Source of the DNA: Acidobacteriota bacterium
Lineage (GTDB): Bacteria > Acidobacteriota > Terriglobia > Bryobacterales > Bryobacteraceae
Assembly: GCA_026394095.1 (NCBI GenBank)
Contig: JAPKYY010000144.1
Span: 1-17,017, forward strand
DNA: 17,017 nt
Reading direction: 5' to 3'
Both the position numbers and the translations under genes were made by a program. Below are positions 1 to 8,900 of the stretch, in pieces (the first letter of the stretch is position 1; the number at the start of each line of letters is the position of its first letter). Below the pieces are notes generated by a model. The model ran no database searches. It was not told the origin of the DNA and worked only from the letters and a program-made list of their open reading frames with translations.

Positions 1-9
1 CTACCGCAA

Positions 10-618
10 CTAGCCCTTAAGCTGTCGAATGATCATCTGAACCGCGCCCTGGATCACCAGATCCGAGCGCGGGATCAATTCCGGATAGGCGGCATTCTCG
101 GCTTTCAAATACCAGCGCCCCTTGGCTAGCACCAGTCGCTTCAGAGTCGATTCCCCGTCGATCAAAGCCGCGACGATCTGCCCGGCCTTCGGGTTTGGTG
201 TGGGTTGCAAGACCACGATGTCTCCATCCAGGATCGCTGCGTCTTTCATCGAATCCCCGCGAACTCGCAAGGCATAGCAGCCCCGTTGCGGTTTGAAGCC
301 CAGCGTTTCGAGGTCTACCTGCATACAGCCTTCGCTGCGCACCTGCCCCATGTCCTGCGGTGGCCCGGCGGGAATTCCTCCATAAATGGGAATCGAGACG
401 ACAGGACCGTCGCCCACCACTTCAATTTGTCGCGAACCACGGTCTGCCCGGCGGATCGCGCCTTTGGTCTCAAGCGCGGTCAAGTGGCTGGCGATGCCGT
501 TTGGGCTCTTTATGCCGAAGGCCCGCTGCATTTCAGGGATCGACGGCGAGCAACCCTGCTCGCGACGAAACTCGCTAATGAAATCGAGAATCTCCTGTTG
601 GCGTGTGGTCAGTTTCAT
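10..618 (-). CDS. lexA: LexA, SOS-response repressor and self-cleaving protease
   Basis: This 202-residue protein is a complete LexA, the transcriptional repressor of the SOS regulon. It cleaves itself when stimulated by RecA-ssDNA. The N-terminal winged helix-turn-helix starts with the typical MKLTTRQQEILDFI and covers about residues 1-65. The C-terminal S24 protease domain has the Ala84-Gly85 cleavage site (IPAGPP), catalytic Ser123 in GDSM and catalytic Lys160 in ESTLKRL. The spacing of these residues is close to that of E. coli LexA (84/85, 119, 156), so the protein should be active. The ATG at 618 is supported by the family N-terminus. An SOS box sits 1 bp upstream of it, so autoregulation is very likely. 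There is no Shine-Dalgarno sequence between box and start. The TonB-dependent receptor gene upstream ends only 26 bp away in the same direction. Confidence 0.97.
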   Translation of the reverse strand: MKLTTRQQEILDFISEFRREQGCSPSIPEMQRAFGIKSPNGIASHLTALETKGAIRRADRGSRQIEVVGDGPVVSIPIYGGIPAGPPQDMGQVRSEGCMQVDLETLGFKPQRGCYALRVRGDSMKDAAILDGDIVVLQPTPNPKAGQIVAALIDGESTLKRLVLAKGRWYLKAENAAYPELIPRSDLVIQGAVQMIIRQLKG

Positions 619-638
619 ACTGTAAGTATTTACAGTAT
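617..638 (-). promoter_or_regulatory. SOS box (LexA operator) with overlapping -10 element
   Basis: The 16-bp core CTGTAAGTATTTACAG at 620-635 fits CTGT-N8-ACAG, the operator form known from proteobacterial LexA. Flanking bases extend the symmetry to 22 bp (617-638) with only the centre unmatched. On the minus strand a TATACT hexamer (634-639) overlaps one arm and lies 15 nt before the lexA ATG. LexA binding would therefore cover the -10 element, and the leader would be about 8 nt. No convincing -35 hexamer was seen. Confidence 0.88.
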
Positions 639-644
639 ACTGCC

Positions 645-2882
645 TTAGCGATTACCCCAGTCCATCATCCAGCCCGCCCCTGGCACGATCGGGAAAAGCC
701 GCAGCAGCGAGATGCTGGCAACGCCCGTGCGCGTGTTGTAGCCGTTGTAGGAATCAAAGGTGCGGTTGTTGGTGTTGAAGAGATTCATCACCTCTACAAA
801 GAGCACGCCACGCCACTTCTTTCTTTCAAACTGTTTGTTCAGGCGGAAGTCTGCCCGGCTGAAGACCGGGAGCCTCACCTCATTGCGTTGCTGAGACAGA
901 AAGTATTGGCCGTTGCGCTGGCTGAAGAAGCCGGCAATCGGGAAGTTCGACCCGTAGCTGTAGCGCACGCTCAGATTCACCGACGGGCTCATGCGGTAGC
1001 TGGCGTAGCTGTTGACGGTGTGGCGCTGGTCGAAATCGGCATCGTAGCGGGCACCGGTGATGCCGTCTCGCATTCTGGACCGAGACCAGCCATAAGAAAT
1101 CCAGCCATTCCAGCGATTGGCGCTTCGCTTCTGCAGAAAGACCTCGAAGCCACGCGCGGCACCGCGCACGGAATTCTCGAAGCGGGCGGCTGCGGGCGGA
1201 AAGATAACCTGCCCGTTCGGCAGCAGGCGGATGTCGGCCAGCGGTTGTGCCAGCAAATCGCGGTCTGCCCGGTAATAAGCCTCAAAGCGCACGCGCGTGG
1301 TGGCATTCAGTGCTTGCTCGATGCCACCCACGGCGTGGATGGCGCGCGATGGCAACAACGCTGCATTGCCGAGATTCGCGATCATCAAGGCACTGAGCGG
1401 CACGTATTGAACCGCGTGGCTCCAGGCAGAGATCAATTGAGTTGATGAGCCCAGCCGCAAACGTGCGCTGGCGTGCGGCGACACCGATGCTGGTTGGCGG
1501 GTCGACGATCCGTCGAAACGCGAGCCAAGACTCACACTCAGGATTCCTTTGGTGAACGCTTCTTCGACATAGCCACCCGCCCGCAGCGCATTGCCATTCC
1601 AGGGGTCGCGACGCCGGATCGACAGAGGGTTAAAGATGTAGCGGGCTTCAAAGCCATCGTCGCGAATTTGCCGGAAGGACGTGCCCGCACGCAATGACTT
1701 CCACTCCACACCCGTATTCGCCACCCACTCGCCATAGCCAGCCGATGACAGCGGCAGATCGAGCAGGTTGCGATTGTTGCTGCGTTCACGTATCCAGGCG
1801 AGTTTGTTGGTAACCAGCAAGCGCTCGGAGGCCGTCCAGCGATGCCCGAGTTGCAGATTGGTCAGATGGTAGGTGCCGTTCAGGATGGAGTTGACCCCGA
1901 GGCTGCTGCGGGCACTGCTGCGATCGAGATCCGAGATTCCGTCAAAGAGTGCCAGGGTCACGTGTTGCTTGCTCGTCAGGTTGTAGCCGAGCTTGGCTTG
2001 TACATCAAAGAAGCCGAAGGCGAGCGTATCGATGGCGCGTGCCTTTTGCAACAGGTACTGAAGGTAGCTCTTGCGCACACTCACCAGCCAGGTGCCGCGC
2101 TTCCAGGGCCCCTCGGCCATTGCGCTGGTAGCGGCTACGCCTGTGTTCACCCGCCAGGCGAGACCATTGTCAGAGCCCTCCCGCACCAACATTTCGAGCG
2201 TAGATGCATTCCGATCCATATAGGCTACCGGTGGTGCTGCTGCGTGCAGCGTAACCGCTTCGATGACATCGGTGTTCAGCATCGAGATGCTGCCGCTGGC
2301 CTGCTGGCCCTGCGTCGAATGCAAGGGGTTGTTCATCAGGACGCCATCGAGGTAGATCCCAACACGTCTGAAGTCTGCACCTCTCACGGCGAAGCTTGCT
2401 GTGAAATCGTTTGTGGCGCTCACACCAGGCAGGCTCTGGACGGCGCGTAGCGGGTCGTTGGCGATTACGCCTGCCAGATTGCGCAACTCGGCCGAACTGA
2501 GGCTTCGCTCAGAAGGGCTCGACGCATACTGTGGCTCGTAGGGGCCTTCCTTCACTTCCACGCTGTCTTTCTGCGAAAGGCCGTCGGGAGTGAGAAGCAA
2601 TTCCAGTTCGCGCGTTGGATCGGAGACCACTACGCGCAGGCTTCGATAACCCACCAATGAGACCAACAGGTCTGAAGCTGCCGCTATCGAAAAGCGGCCT
2701 TCGTTGTCGCTGATGGCACTTTGATCTCCAGCTACGACCTTCGCCTTGCTGAGTGCTTCGCCTGAGCGGGAATCTTTTACGACTCCGCGCAATTGTGCGA
2801 ATGACCTATTGCTTGCGAGCAGCGGCAGCAGGATTAACAGCAGCTTCGTCAAATGGCGGCGGCAGGAAGTCATAGTCAGCAA
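645..2882 (-). CDS. TonB-dependent receptor with N-terminal carboxypeptidase-regulatory-like domain
   Basis: This 745-residue outer-membrane receptor begins with a signal peptide (about residues 1-30: charged CRRH, hydrophobic LLLILLPLLAS, cleavage near SFAQ). A CarboxypepD_reg-like beta-sandwich follows at about residues 31-102. Next come a TonB plug domain (about 115-240, with FAVRGADFRRVGIYLDGV) and a long beta-barrel. Receptors of this type import large or scarce substrates with energy from TonB; the ligand cannot be read from sequence. The start lies inside the upstream sulfatase gene, with 77 bp shared. A second ATG three codons downstream (2873) would still give a full signal peptide and would also lie in the overlap. 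Pairing with a sulfatase suggests a sulfated polysaccharide or similar ligand, which is inference. No terminator separates it from lexA. Confidence 0.9.
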   Translation of the reverse strand: MLTMTSCRRHLTKLLLILLPLLASNRSFAQLRGVVKDSRSGEALSKAKVVAGDQSAISDNEGRFSIAAASDLLVSLVGYRSLRVVVSDPTRELELLLTPDGLSQKDSVEVKEGPYEPQYASSPSERSLSSAELRNLAGVIANDPLRAVQSLPGVSATNDFTASFAVRGADFRRVGIYLDGVLMNNPLHSTQGQQASGSISMLNTDVIEAVTLHAAAPPVAYMDRNASTLEMLVREGSDNGLAWRVNTGVAATSAMAEGPWKRGTWLVSVRKSYLQYLLQKARAIDTLAFGFFDVQAKLGYNLTSKQHVTLALFDGISDLDRSSARSSLGVNSILNGTYHLTNLQLGHRWTASERLLVTNKLAWIRERSNNRNLLDLPLSSAGYGEWVANTGVEWKSLRAGTSFRQIRDDGFEARYIFNPLSIRRRDPWNGNALRAGGYVEEAFTKGILSVSLGSRFDGSSTRQPASVSPHASARLRLGSSTQLISAWSHAVQYVPLSALMIANLGNAALLPSRAIHAVGGIEQALNATTRVRFEAYYRADRDLLAQPLADIRLLPNGQVIFPPAAARFENSVRGAARGFEVFLQKRSANRWNGWISYGWSRSRMRDGITGARYDADFDQRHTVNSYASYRMSPSVNLSVRYSYGSNFPIAGFFSQRNGQYFLSQQRNEVRLPVFSRADFRLNKQFERKKWRGVLFVEVMNLFNTNNRTFDSYNGYNTRTGVASISLLRLFPIVPGAGWMMDWGNR

Positions 2883-4257
2883 CCATTTTCTCCTGAAGTG
2901 CGATCTTGAGATCTTCTTCGATCTTTGCGTATTCGGGCTGCCCCGCGAGGTTGTTCAACTCACTCGGATCTTTGGCGAGATCGAACAATTCGACAATCGG
3001 TCTTGGCCTGGTGAAGTAAGCCTTGTCGATCGCTGGCGGCAGCGTTCCCGCTTTGTGCGCGGCGAGCATCTCCTGCCAGCCGGCATCACGCGCGCTATCG
3101 ACGGGTTGGTATTCCTGATAAGGCGTGTAGTTCCAGATCAGCTTGTGGGAAGCTGAGCGAGCGCAGCGGCTCAGGTCGAAGGTGCTGGCTTTGGTTTGCG
3201 CATTGAAGTTGGAATTGCCGTGTGGCAAGCGCGCCGCAAAGACATGTGTGCGCGGCTGATAACTTGCCGACCCACGCAGCAAGGGCAGGAAGCTGCGTCC
3301 GGACATGCCCTTGGTGGTAGGCAGCCCGGCAGCCTCAAGGAAGGTGGGCGTGATGTCTTCGCCGCTGAGAAGATTTGAACTCGCCGAGCCCGGCTTGATC
3401 ATGCCCGGCCAGCGCGCCACCAGTGGAACGTTGAGACCCGGGTCATAGAGAGAACCCTTGCCATGCGGGAAGGCATGTCCGTTGTCACCCATGAATATTA
3501 CGAGAGTGTTGTCAGCCAGGCCGCGCTTCTCAAGAGTCGCCAGCACCATGCCCAGTTCATCGTCGGCTCTGGTGATCTCATCGTAGTAGCGAGCCAGATC
3601 GTCTCTCATTCCAGGCAGATCGGGCAGGTGCGCGGGTAGTGGAATCTTGGCCGGGTCGTGTGGCTTGGGAATCGCATTGCGATCCCAGACGTGATGCGGA
3701 TCGGAGAAATTGATCCAGAAGAAAAAGGGTTTGTCGCCCGCCTTATCGAGGAATTCGTTCATCACCTTGGGGGTCTCGTTCCGGCCTCCTCCAGTGTGGA
3801 GAAAGTCGATCCGCTTGGCCCACGTCTTCATATCGTGCTCTTCGTAGATTCGCCTGGTGAGTGGGGTGGGGTTGATGACGCCGTCGAGGTGAAAGTAACG
3901 GCGGCAGACGCCAGTGTAGTAATTCTTAGCACGCAAGAGTTCCGGCAAAGTCTGGATCTCGGGTGGCATGGGCGACGCAAAGCGCCCCATACGATTGGCT
4001 ACCGGGCTTCTGCCGGTCATCAATGCCGAACGCGAAGGCACACACTGCGGGGCAGCGGTAAACATGCGCGTCAGCTTCATGCCATCGCGCGCCATCTTGT
4101 CGATCACCGGAGTCTGGATCACCGGGTTGCCAAAGCATCCCACATGGTCTGCCGTATGATCGTCGCTGAGGACAAGTACCAGGTTCGGCAATTTCTGTTG
4201 GGCCGATTGCAACATGGCAGGAGCGGCCAGACTCCCCAATACATCGCGACGTCTCAT
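2806..4257 (-). CDS. Sulfatase (formylglycine-dependent, type I), Tat-exported
   Basis: This 483-residue protein belongs to the alkaline phosphatase/sulfatase superfamily and should hydrolyse sulfate esters. Seen directly: a Tat-like signal at the N-terminus (RRRDVLGSLAAPAML), metal-ligand residues in SDDHT (Asp32, Asp33), and the activation motif C-V-P-S-R starting at Cys72, the residue converted to formylglycine. GDNG at 257-260 with the following His261, and Lys267, fit the second half of the active site. Its length is normal for arylsulfatase-type enzymes. Activation needs a maturation enzyme (FGE or anSME), and none is in the window. Its 3' end overlaps the receptor gene, so the two are probably translated together. 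The start at 4257 lies 17 bp from the divergent DUF72 gene. A consensus TATAAT ends 6 nt before the ATG, which suggests a leaderless transcript. The sulfated substrate is unknown. Confidence 0.93.
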   Translation of the reverse strand: MRRRDVLGSLAAPAMLQSAQQKLPNLVLVLSDDHTADHVGCFGNPVIQTPVIDKMARDGMKLTRMFTAAPQCVPSRSALMTGRSPVANRMGRFASPMPPEIQTLPELLRAKNYYTGVCRRYFHLDGVINPTPLTRRIYEEHDMKTWAKRIDFLHTGGGRNETPKVMNEFLDKAGDKPFFFWINFSDPHHVWDRNAIPKPHDPAKIPLPAHLPDLPGMRDDLARYYDEITRADDELGMVLATLEKRGLADNTLVIFMGDNGHAFPHGKGSLYDPGLNVPLVARWPGMIKPGSASSNLLSGEDITPTFLEAAGLPTTKGMSGRSFLPLLRGSASYQPRTHVFAARLPHGNSNFNAQTKASTFDLSRCARSASHKLIWNYTPYQEYQPVDSARDAGWQEMLAAHKAGTLPPAIDKAYFTRPRPIVELFDLAKDPSELNNLAGQPEYAKIEEDLKIALQEKMVADYDFLPPPFDEAAVNPAAAARKQ

Positions 4258-4274
4258 CAGGCGATTATATATTC
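4258..4274. promoter_or_regulatory. 17-bp divergent promoter gap between the sulfatase and DUF72 genes
   Basis: The whole space between the two divergent start codons is 17 bp with an AT-rich core, ATTATATATT. On the minus strand it reads TATAAT (4264-4269), a perfect -10 hexamer 6 nt before the sulfatase ATG. On the plus strand TATATA/TATATT falls just before the DUF72 ATG. The gap cannot hold two conventional promoters plus ribosome-binding sites. Transcription of either gene would have to begin at or beside the start codon. Confidence 0.55.
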
Positions 4275-5240
4275 ATGAGCTCGCCCGGCCTCTTTGATGC
4301 CCCGCCGTCCCCGATCCGCACCCGATTGGTTGAGAAACTCCACAAACTTGCAGCTCAGGATATCCTGATTGGCACGTCTTCGTGGAAGTACGAGGGTTGG
4401 CTTGGCCAGGTTTTTACCGAAGATCGTTATGTGACGCGGGGCAAGTTCTCGCGCAAAAAGTTTGAAGAGAATTGCATTGCCGAATACGGTGAAGTCTTCC
4501 CGATTGTTTGCGGCGATTTCGCCTTCTATCAGTTTCCGACGCAAGCCTTCTGGCAAAAGCTTTTCACTACCGCCCCACCGAATCTGCGCTGGGCCTTCAA
4601 GGTGCCGGAAGAGATCACGGTGAAGCAATGGCCAGGGCATGCGCGCTACGGCGCACGTGCGGGCCGGGAGAACGAAAACTTTCTGAACGCCGATCTCTTT
4701 TGCCGTCTTTTTCTCGACGCCCTCGCTCCCTATAAAGATCGTGTGAGTGTGATGATCTTTGAGTTCGGCACGCTATCGAAGAAGACGATGCCCGGCCTCG
4801 ATGCTTTCCTGACGCAAGTCAATAAATTCCTGAGCGAGTTGCCCGATGGCTGGCGCTACTCGATTGAAATCCGCAACCCGGAATATCTCGAAGCCGACTA
4901 CTTCTCCTGCTTGCGCAGCTACAACGTCGCACACGTTCTGAATGCCTGGACACGCATGCCCGAACTCGACCTGCAACTCAAACTCGATGACGTCTTCACC
5001 GCCGACTTCACCGTTGTGCGTGCGCTGCTGAAGTACGGCCGGCCCTATGAATCGGCCGTCAAAGCTTTCGAGCCCTATAAGTCTGTGCAGGAAGAAAATC
5101 CCGCGGCACGCGATGCGCTGAAGGCCATCATCGCCCGAGCCCAGCGCATCAAACAGCCCGCCTTTGTTTTCGTCAACAATCGCTTGGAAGGCAATGCGCC
5201 CGGCACGATCGACGCCGTCACTGACTTTGCAGTATTGTAG
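4275..5240 (+). CDS. DUF72 (YecE-like) TIM-barrel protein
   Basis: This 321-residue protein is recognised as DUF72 from IGTSSWKYEGWLGQVF (near residue 32), which matches the family's IGTSGWxYxxW opening. Further markers are RWAFKVPEEITVKQWP, the segment FEFGTLS, and YSIEIRNPEYL, the conserved strand in which a Glu and an Arg/Asn cluster. Family structures are TIM barrels; the biochemical role is not established. The N-terminus is about 25 residues longer than in many relatives. No ATG lies between codon 1 and the domain, so the start at 4275 is kept, but it has no Shine-Dalgarno sequence. The gene stands alone on the plus strand, diverges from the sulfatase, and its last 23 bp overlap the end of the convergent Cas6-like gene. 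Confidence 0.88.
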   Translation: MSSPGLFDAPPSPIRTRLVEKLHKLAAQDILIGTSSWKYEGWLGQVFTEDRYVTRGKFSRKKFEENCIAEYGEVFPIVCGDFAFYQFPTQAFWQKLFTTAPPNLRWAFKVPEEITVKQWPGHARYGARAGRENENFLNADLFCRLFLDALAPYKDRVSVMIFEFGTLSKKTMPGLDAFLTQVNKFLSELPDGWRYSIEIRNPEYLEADYFSCLRSYNVAHVLNAWTRMPELDLQLKLDDVFTADFTVVRALLKYGRPYESAVKAFEPYKSVQEENPAARDALKAIIARAQRIKQPAFVFVNNRLEGNAPGTIDAVTDFAVL

Positions 5241-5964
5241 TGCGAATCTCGCCTTTGCCCCAAACGGTTTGCCTGCCGACGCCTGTCCAGAAGCCCGCTT
5301 CGAGGTAAGGAAGAAACTCACTCAGGTCTCCTTCGTAAATAGCTTCGCCGATGAAGCCACCGATGGGGTGAGACTCTCCACTGGCTCGGCTGGTGCGGTT
5401 GCGATCTACCTGTTTGAGAGATTGCTCGACCAGGCTGACATGCCGAGCCCTCTCTCCCATCCCGCGAAAATCGATATCGAGTGGGCCTTCTCCATACAAG
5501 GCCCTCAGGCTGCTGATTCGATCGCGCAGCCTGGCGAAGAGAGCCCCAAAATCAGCACCGTCGCAGCCTTTCAATTCCGTGGGAGTCAGAAACTCAACCA
5601 TCACTCGTCTGACGCTTTCTTCCCGGGGATTGAGGCTAAGAGTGATGCGCTCTGCTTCTACCCAGGCATGGTCAAAAAGGTGCACCGAGAAGGGGACTTC
5701 ATCTCCGGCCCGAAAGCTGCGGCCATCCAGATTGCGAGTTCGCAAGACATAGGGCCTGGGCGGATCTTTAAGCCCACTGGGAAGGGCACTGGGCGGCGCA
5801 AAGAGGTGTTGGTACAGCTCAGGCCTCTCCTCAAACAGCTCTCGCCCAAACTGCCCGCGGATCAGATTCGCTGCACCATAGGTACCAAAAGAAATCGGGC
5901 TCTTCGCTACCAGCCGAAGCTGGGCAACGAAGAGCTCGAATTTAGAAAATGAACTTGGCGCCAA
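5218..5964 (-). CDS. cas6: Cas6-family RAMP protein (CRISPR pre-crRNA endoribonuclease family), stand-alone
   Basis: This 248-residue protein has the features of the Cas6 family (PF10040 type), RAMP-fold RNA-binding proteins that cut CRISPR precursor RNA. The first RAMP half has GTYGAANLIRGQFGREL (residues 27-43), matching the family's N-terminal RGxFG region. The second half has VEFLTPTELKG (123-133), ARLRDRISSLRALYG (144-158), PIGGFIGEAIYEGDL (200-214) and the C-terminal glycine-rich loop GVGRQTVWGKGEIR (228-241). Catalysis is uncertain: candidate histidines are His53, His95, His99, His175 and His199, but no family active-site His can be assigned. The start is a TTG at 5964 inside the upstream receptor gene (23-bp overlap), and no ATG is available before the first conserved strand. 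The 3' end overlaps the DUF72 gene by 23 bp. No repeat array or other cas gene is present, so a role outside CRISPR, or serving an array elsewhere, is possible. Confidence 0.8.
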   Translation of the reverse strand: MAPSSFSKFELFVAQLRLVAKSPISFGTYGAANLIRGQFGRELFEERPELYQHLFAPPSALPSGLKDPPRPYVLRTRNLDGRSFRAGDEVPFSVHLFDHAWVEAERITLSLNPREESVRRVMVEFLTPTELKGCDGADFGALFARLRDRISSLRALYGEGPLDIDFRGMGERARHVSLVEQSLKQVDRNRTSRASGESHPIGGFIGEAIYEGDLSEFLPYLEAGFWTGVGRQTVWGKGEIRTTILQSQ

Positions 5965-8900
5965 GTTGGATTTTACGCGAACCGCTGATCACGGTGTCGC
6001 GAATTCGTCCAAACGTGGTGGAGGCGACGTTGGCAGTGGGGAAGCCGAAGGTAGGCGTATTGGTGAGGTTCGTCATATCGGCACGGATCTCCATCTTGAA
6101 GCGCTCGGTAATTGCGACACGCTTGAGGAACGAAGAATCCATGTTGAACGAACCAGGGCCATAGAAGCGGTTGCGGCCTGAGCTACCGTTTGATCCGGCT
6201 GCCGGATTGGTGAATGCAGCAACTTCCTCAGGCGAGAAATACCACTTCAATCCGTCAGCGCGCTGCGTTACCGTGCCAGCTCCGTCACACTTGTTGCAAT
6301 CGGCTGTGGCTCCAATCACGTTGCTAAAGGAGTTGAAACCCGAATACACCGTGAACGGGCGTCCGCTGCTGAGAGTCATCAATCCAGCCAACTGCCATTC
6401 ACCCACGATGCTGTTCAGAACTCGGCCAGCATTGCCAGCAAAGCGACGGCCTTTGCCGAAAGGCAGCTCGTAAATCCAGTAGCTCTGGATCGTGTGACGG
6501 CGATCAAAATCGCTAGGAGCATAATTGCCACGGCGATTGTTGATGTCAAAGGGAGTGGACGAGCCGCTCTGCGTTACGCCACCGCCGACGACAGTGAAGG
6601 CGGGGTCGAAGCTGCGAGTGTCGAGTGACTTCGCCCAGGTGTAGCTGAACTGCGCTGTCAGGCCGCCAGACATGCGCCGGTCTACCTGCATCTGCAGGCC
6701 GTGATAAGTGGAGAAGTCGTTCGAGTCAATGACGTTCACGCCGTTGGCAAACTGAGGGTAGGGGATAAAGAAGTTCGCCCCGAGGCCCGCCGATTGAGCG
6801 ATCGGAACTCCTCCCACCAGCCGGCGCGAGAGATCTTGCGCGATGATCGCCACAGAGTTGCCACGGATGTCGGCCGCGTACTGCGAGCGCATGAAAGCGC
6901 TACCTGTCTGCGTCGCAGAGCGCCTGGGGTCGTTAGCGAAAATCTGATTGATCAAGGGGCTCTCGCCGCCTGCTGCCGCTACGTTGTAGGCATTGAGAAA
7001 GCCGTTGCGGGTGATGTCCACCTGGTTGGCATTGTAGGCACCAAAGAGATTGTGTGCACGGCGGCCGATGTAGTTCACCTCAACAACGGTGTTGCGAGCC
7101 ACCTGTTGCTGCACGCCGAAACTCCACATATGCGTCGTTGGTGTTTCGAAATTCGGATCTACAACTGTGATGTTTTGAGCGCCGTATGCGGCAGGCTGAG
7201 AGAGCGACAACGGATTCACGTTGGGCGCTGCAATGTTCTGCAGATTTCGCAGACGGCCACCGGCCTGACCGAAGGCTTCCGTTCGCAGACCCTGCACCTG
7301 TCCCGGAAGATTCTGGAAGACACTGGAACTCAGCACGAAAGTATTGAGACGGTCATAGGCGATGCGGTAGTTCGCGCGGATCGCGGTCTTGCCTTTGCCG
7401 AAAGGATCGTAGGCGATGCCGACGCTGGGTGCCCAGTTGTTGCGGTCGCTGCGGTAAAGTTTGCCGATCTCCCACTTCGCCACGCTGGTGGGTGGAGCGC
7501 CGAGAACGAGGTTCTGGTCGGGGCGGCGGATGCGGCCACTTGGGTCAGATCCCGGAGTGGGCTTCAACTCCAGACGCAACCCGAGATCCACAGTCAGGCG
7601 GCGCGACAGCTTCCAGGTGTCCTGCATGAAGAAGTCGTATTCGTTGAAGAGTGCCTTGTAATCATAGGGCGCAGCCAGGAAGCGATCCCCGGCAGGCGAC
7701 GATGAGAAGCCTCTTCCGATTGAACCAATCCGTCCGAGCAGGTAGTTGATGCTCGATTCAAGGTTGGGCCGGTCATTGGCCTGCTGGATGTCAGACGGTA
7801 AACCGAATGCGGTTGGATTGATGGAGTTGATCGTGCGTGAGAAATTCGCGCTGGCCGTGATGTTCTCACCGCCAATCGATCCACGTACGTCGTTGTGTGT
7901 GGCAAGGCGAATATTCAAGCCGAACTTCAAAGAATGAGCGCCGGCAAAGTAGGAGACGTTATCGACAAACTGCCAGGTGTTCAGCTTGCGGGCGTTGCCG
8001 ACGGAGAAATCCTGAGGGATCGTCACGGGGGCGCCAGCCAGGTTGATTTCTTCGACCTTTTGCAGCGGATTGGCAAAGTCGAAGCCAAAGTAATTACGCC
8101 CGAAGACCATTTCGTTGGTGATCCGTGAGGTTGGGTTTGTACGCCAGTTGAAGGCATAGTTCTGCGGGTCGCGGCCTGTGTTTACGGGGCACTCGCCACC
8201 CGGGAAGAAGGGCTGCCCGCCATTGCCACGGTCGCACAAGGTGTTCTGGTAGCCCCAGGAAATACGGGCAAAGACGGTGTTCTTGTCGTTCAGAATGTAA
8301 TCGAACTTCAGCACGTTGTCCTGCTGACGTTCAAACTGAAGCGCAGTGAATGTGTAGAAGGCCGTGTTCAATCCATCACCACCGAAGAAATTGTTCGGTA
8401 GCGGCGTCGGGTCTACCAGGCTCTTGACCCGCGGGTCTGCCCCAAGGCGATCCGGGTCACTGGTGAGTATGTTGTAAGTTCCGATATTCAAACCAGCAAC
8501 TACATTGCCGCTCGCGTCTACGGATGCCCCAGGAACACCTACGGGCTGGTTGCGGCCACCACGGACATAGCGATAGATACCTTGCCGGGCCTGCTGGGTG
8601 TAAACCGTGCGATTGACCAAAGCGCTTTCACGAGCCGCCAGGCGTTGGATATTGCCAAAGAAGAAGAGCTTGTTCTTCTTGATCGGGCCGCCAAAGGAAC
8701 CGCCATAAATGTTCTGAACAAACTGACGCTTGCCGAGGGAGTTGATGTTGTTCTCCCACTCGTTGGCGTTGAAGCGAGGGGAACGGTAGAAGTAGAATCC
8801 AGTACCATGAAATTCATTCGTGCCGCTCTTTGTCACCATCGAAACCTGCGCGCCCGAGTTACGGCCGAACTCGGCAGTAGCATTCGAGGTCAAGACCTTG

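Noticed and set aside
603..1445. 280-codon plus-strand open frame opposite the TonB-dependent receptor
   Set aside because: It is antisense to a well-supported gene, has a low-complexity Ala/Val/Arg/His-rich composition and no recognisable domain. High-GC genes often leave such open complements.
5218..5240. Frame disruption at the DUF72/Cas6 3' ends
   Set aside because: Both frames close normally with TAG and TGA. It is a simple 23-bp convergent overlap.
6701..7705. 334-codon plus-strand open frame inside the Oar-like receptor
   Set aside because: Complement of an intact receptor barrel; no domain, and no promoter or ribosome-binding site seen.
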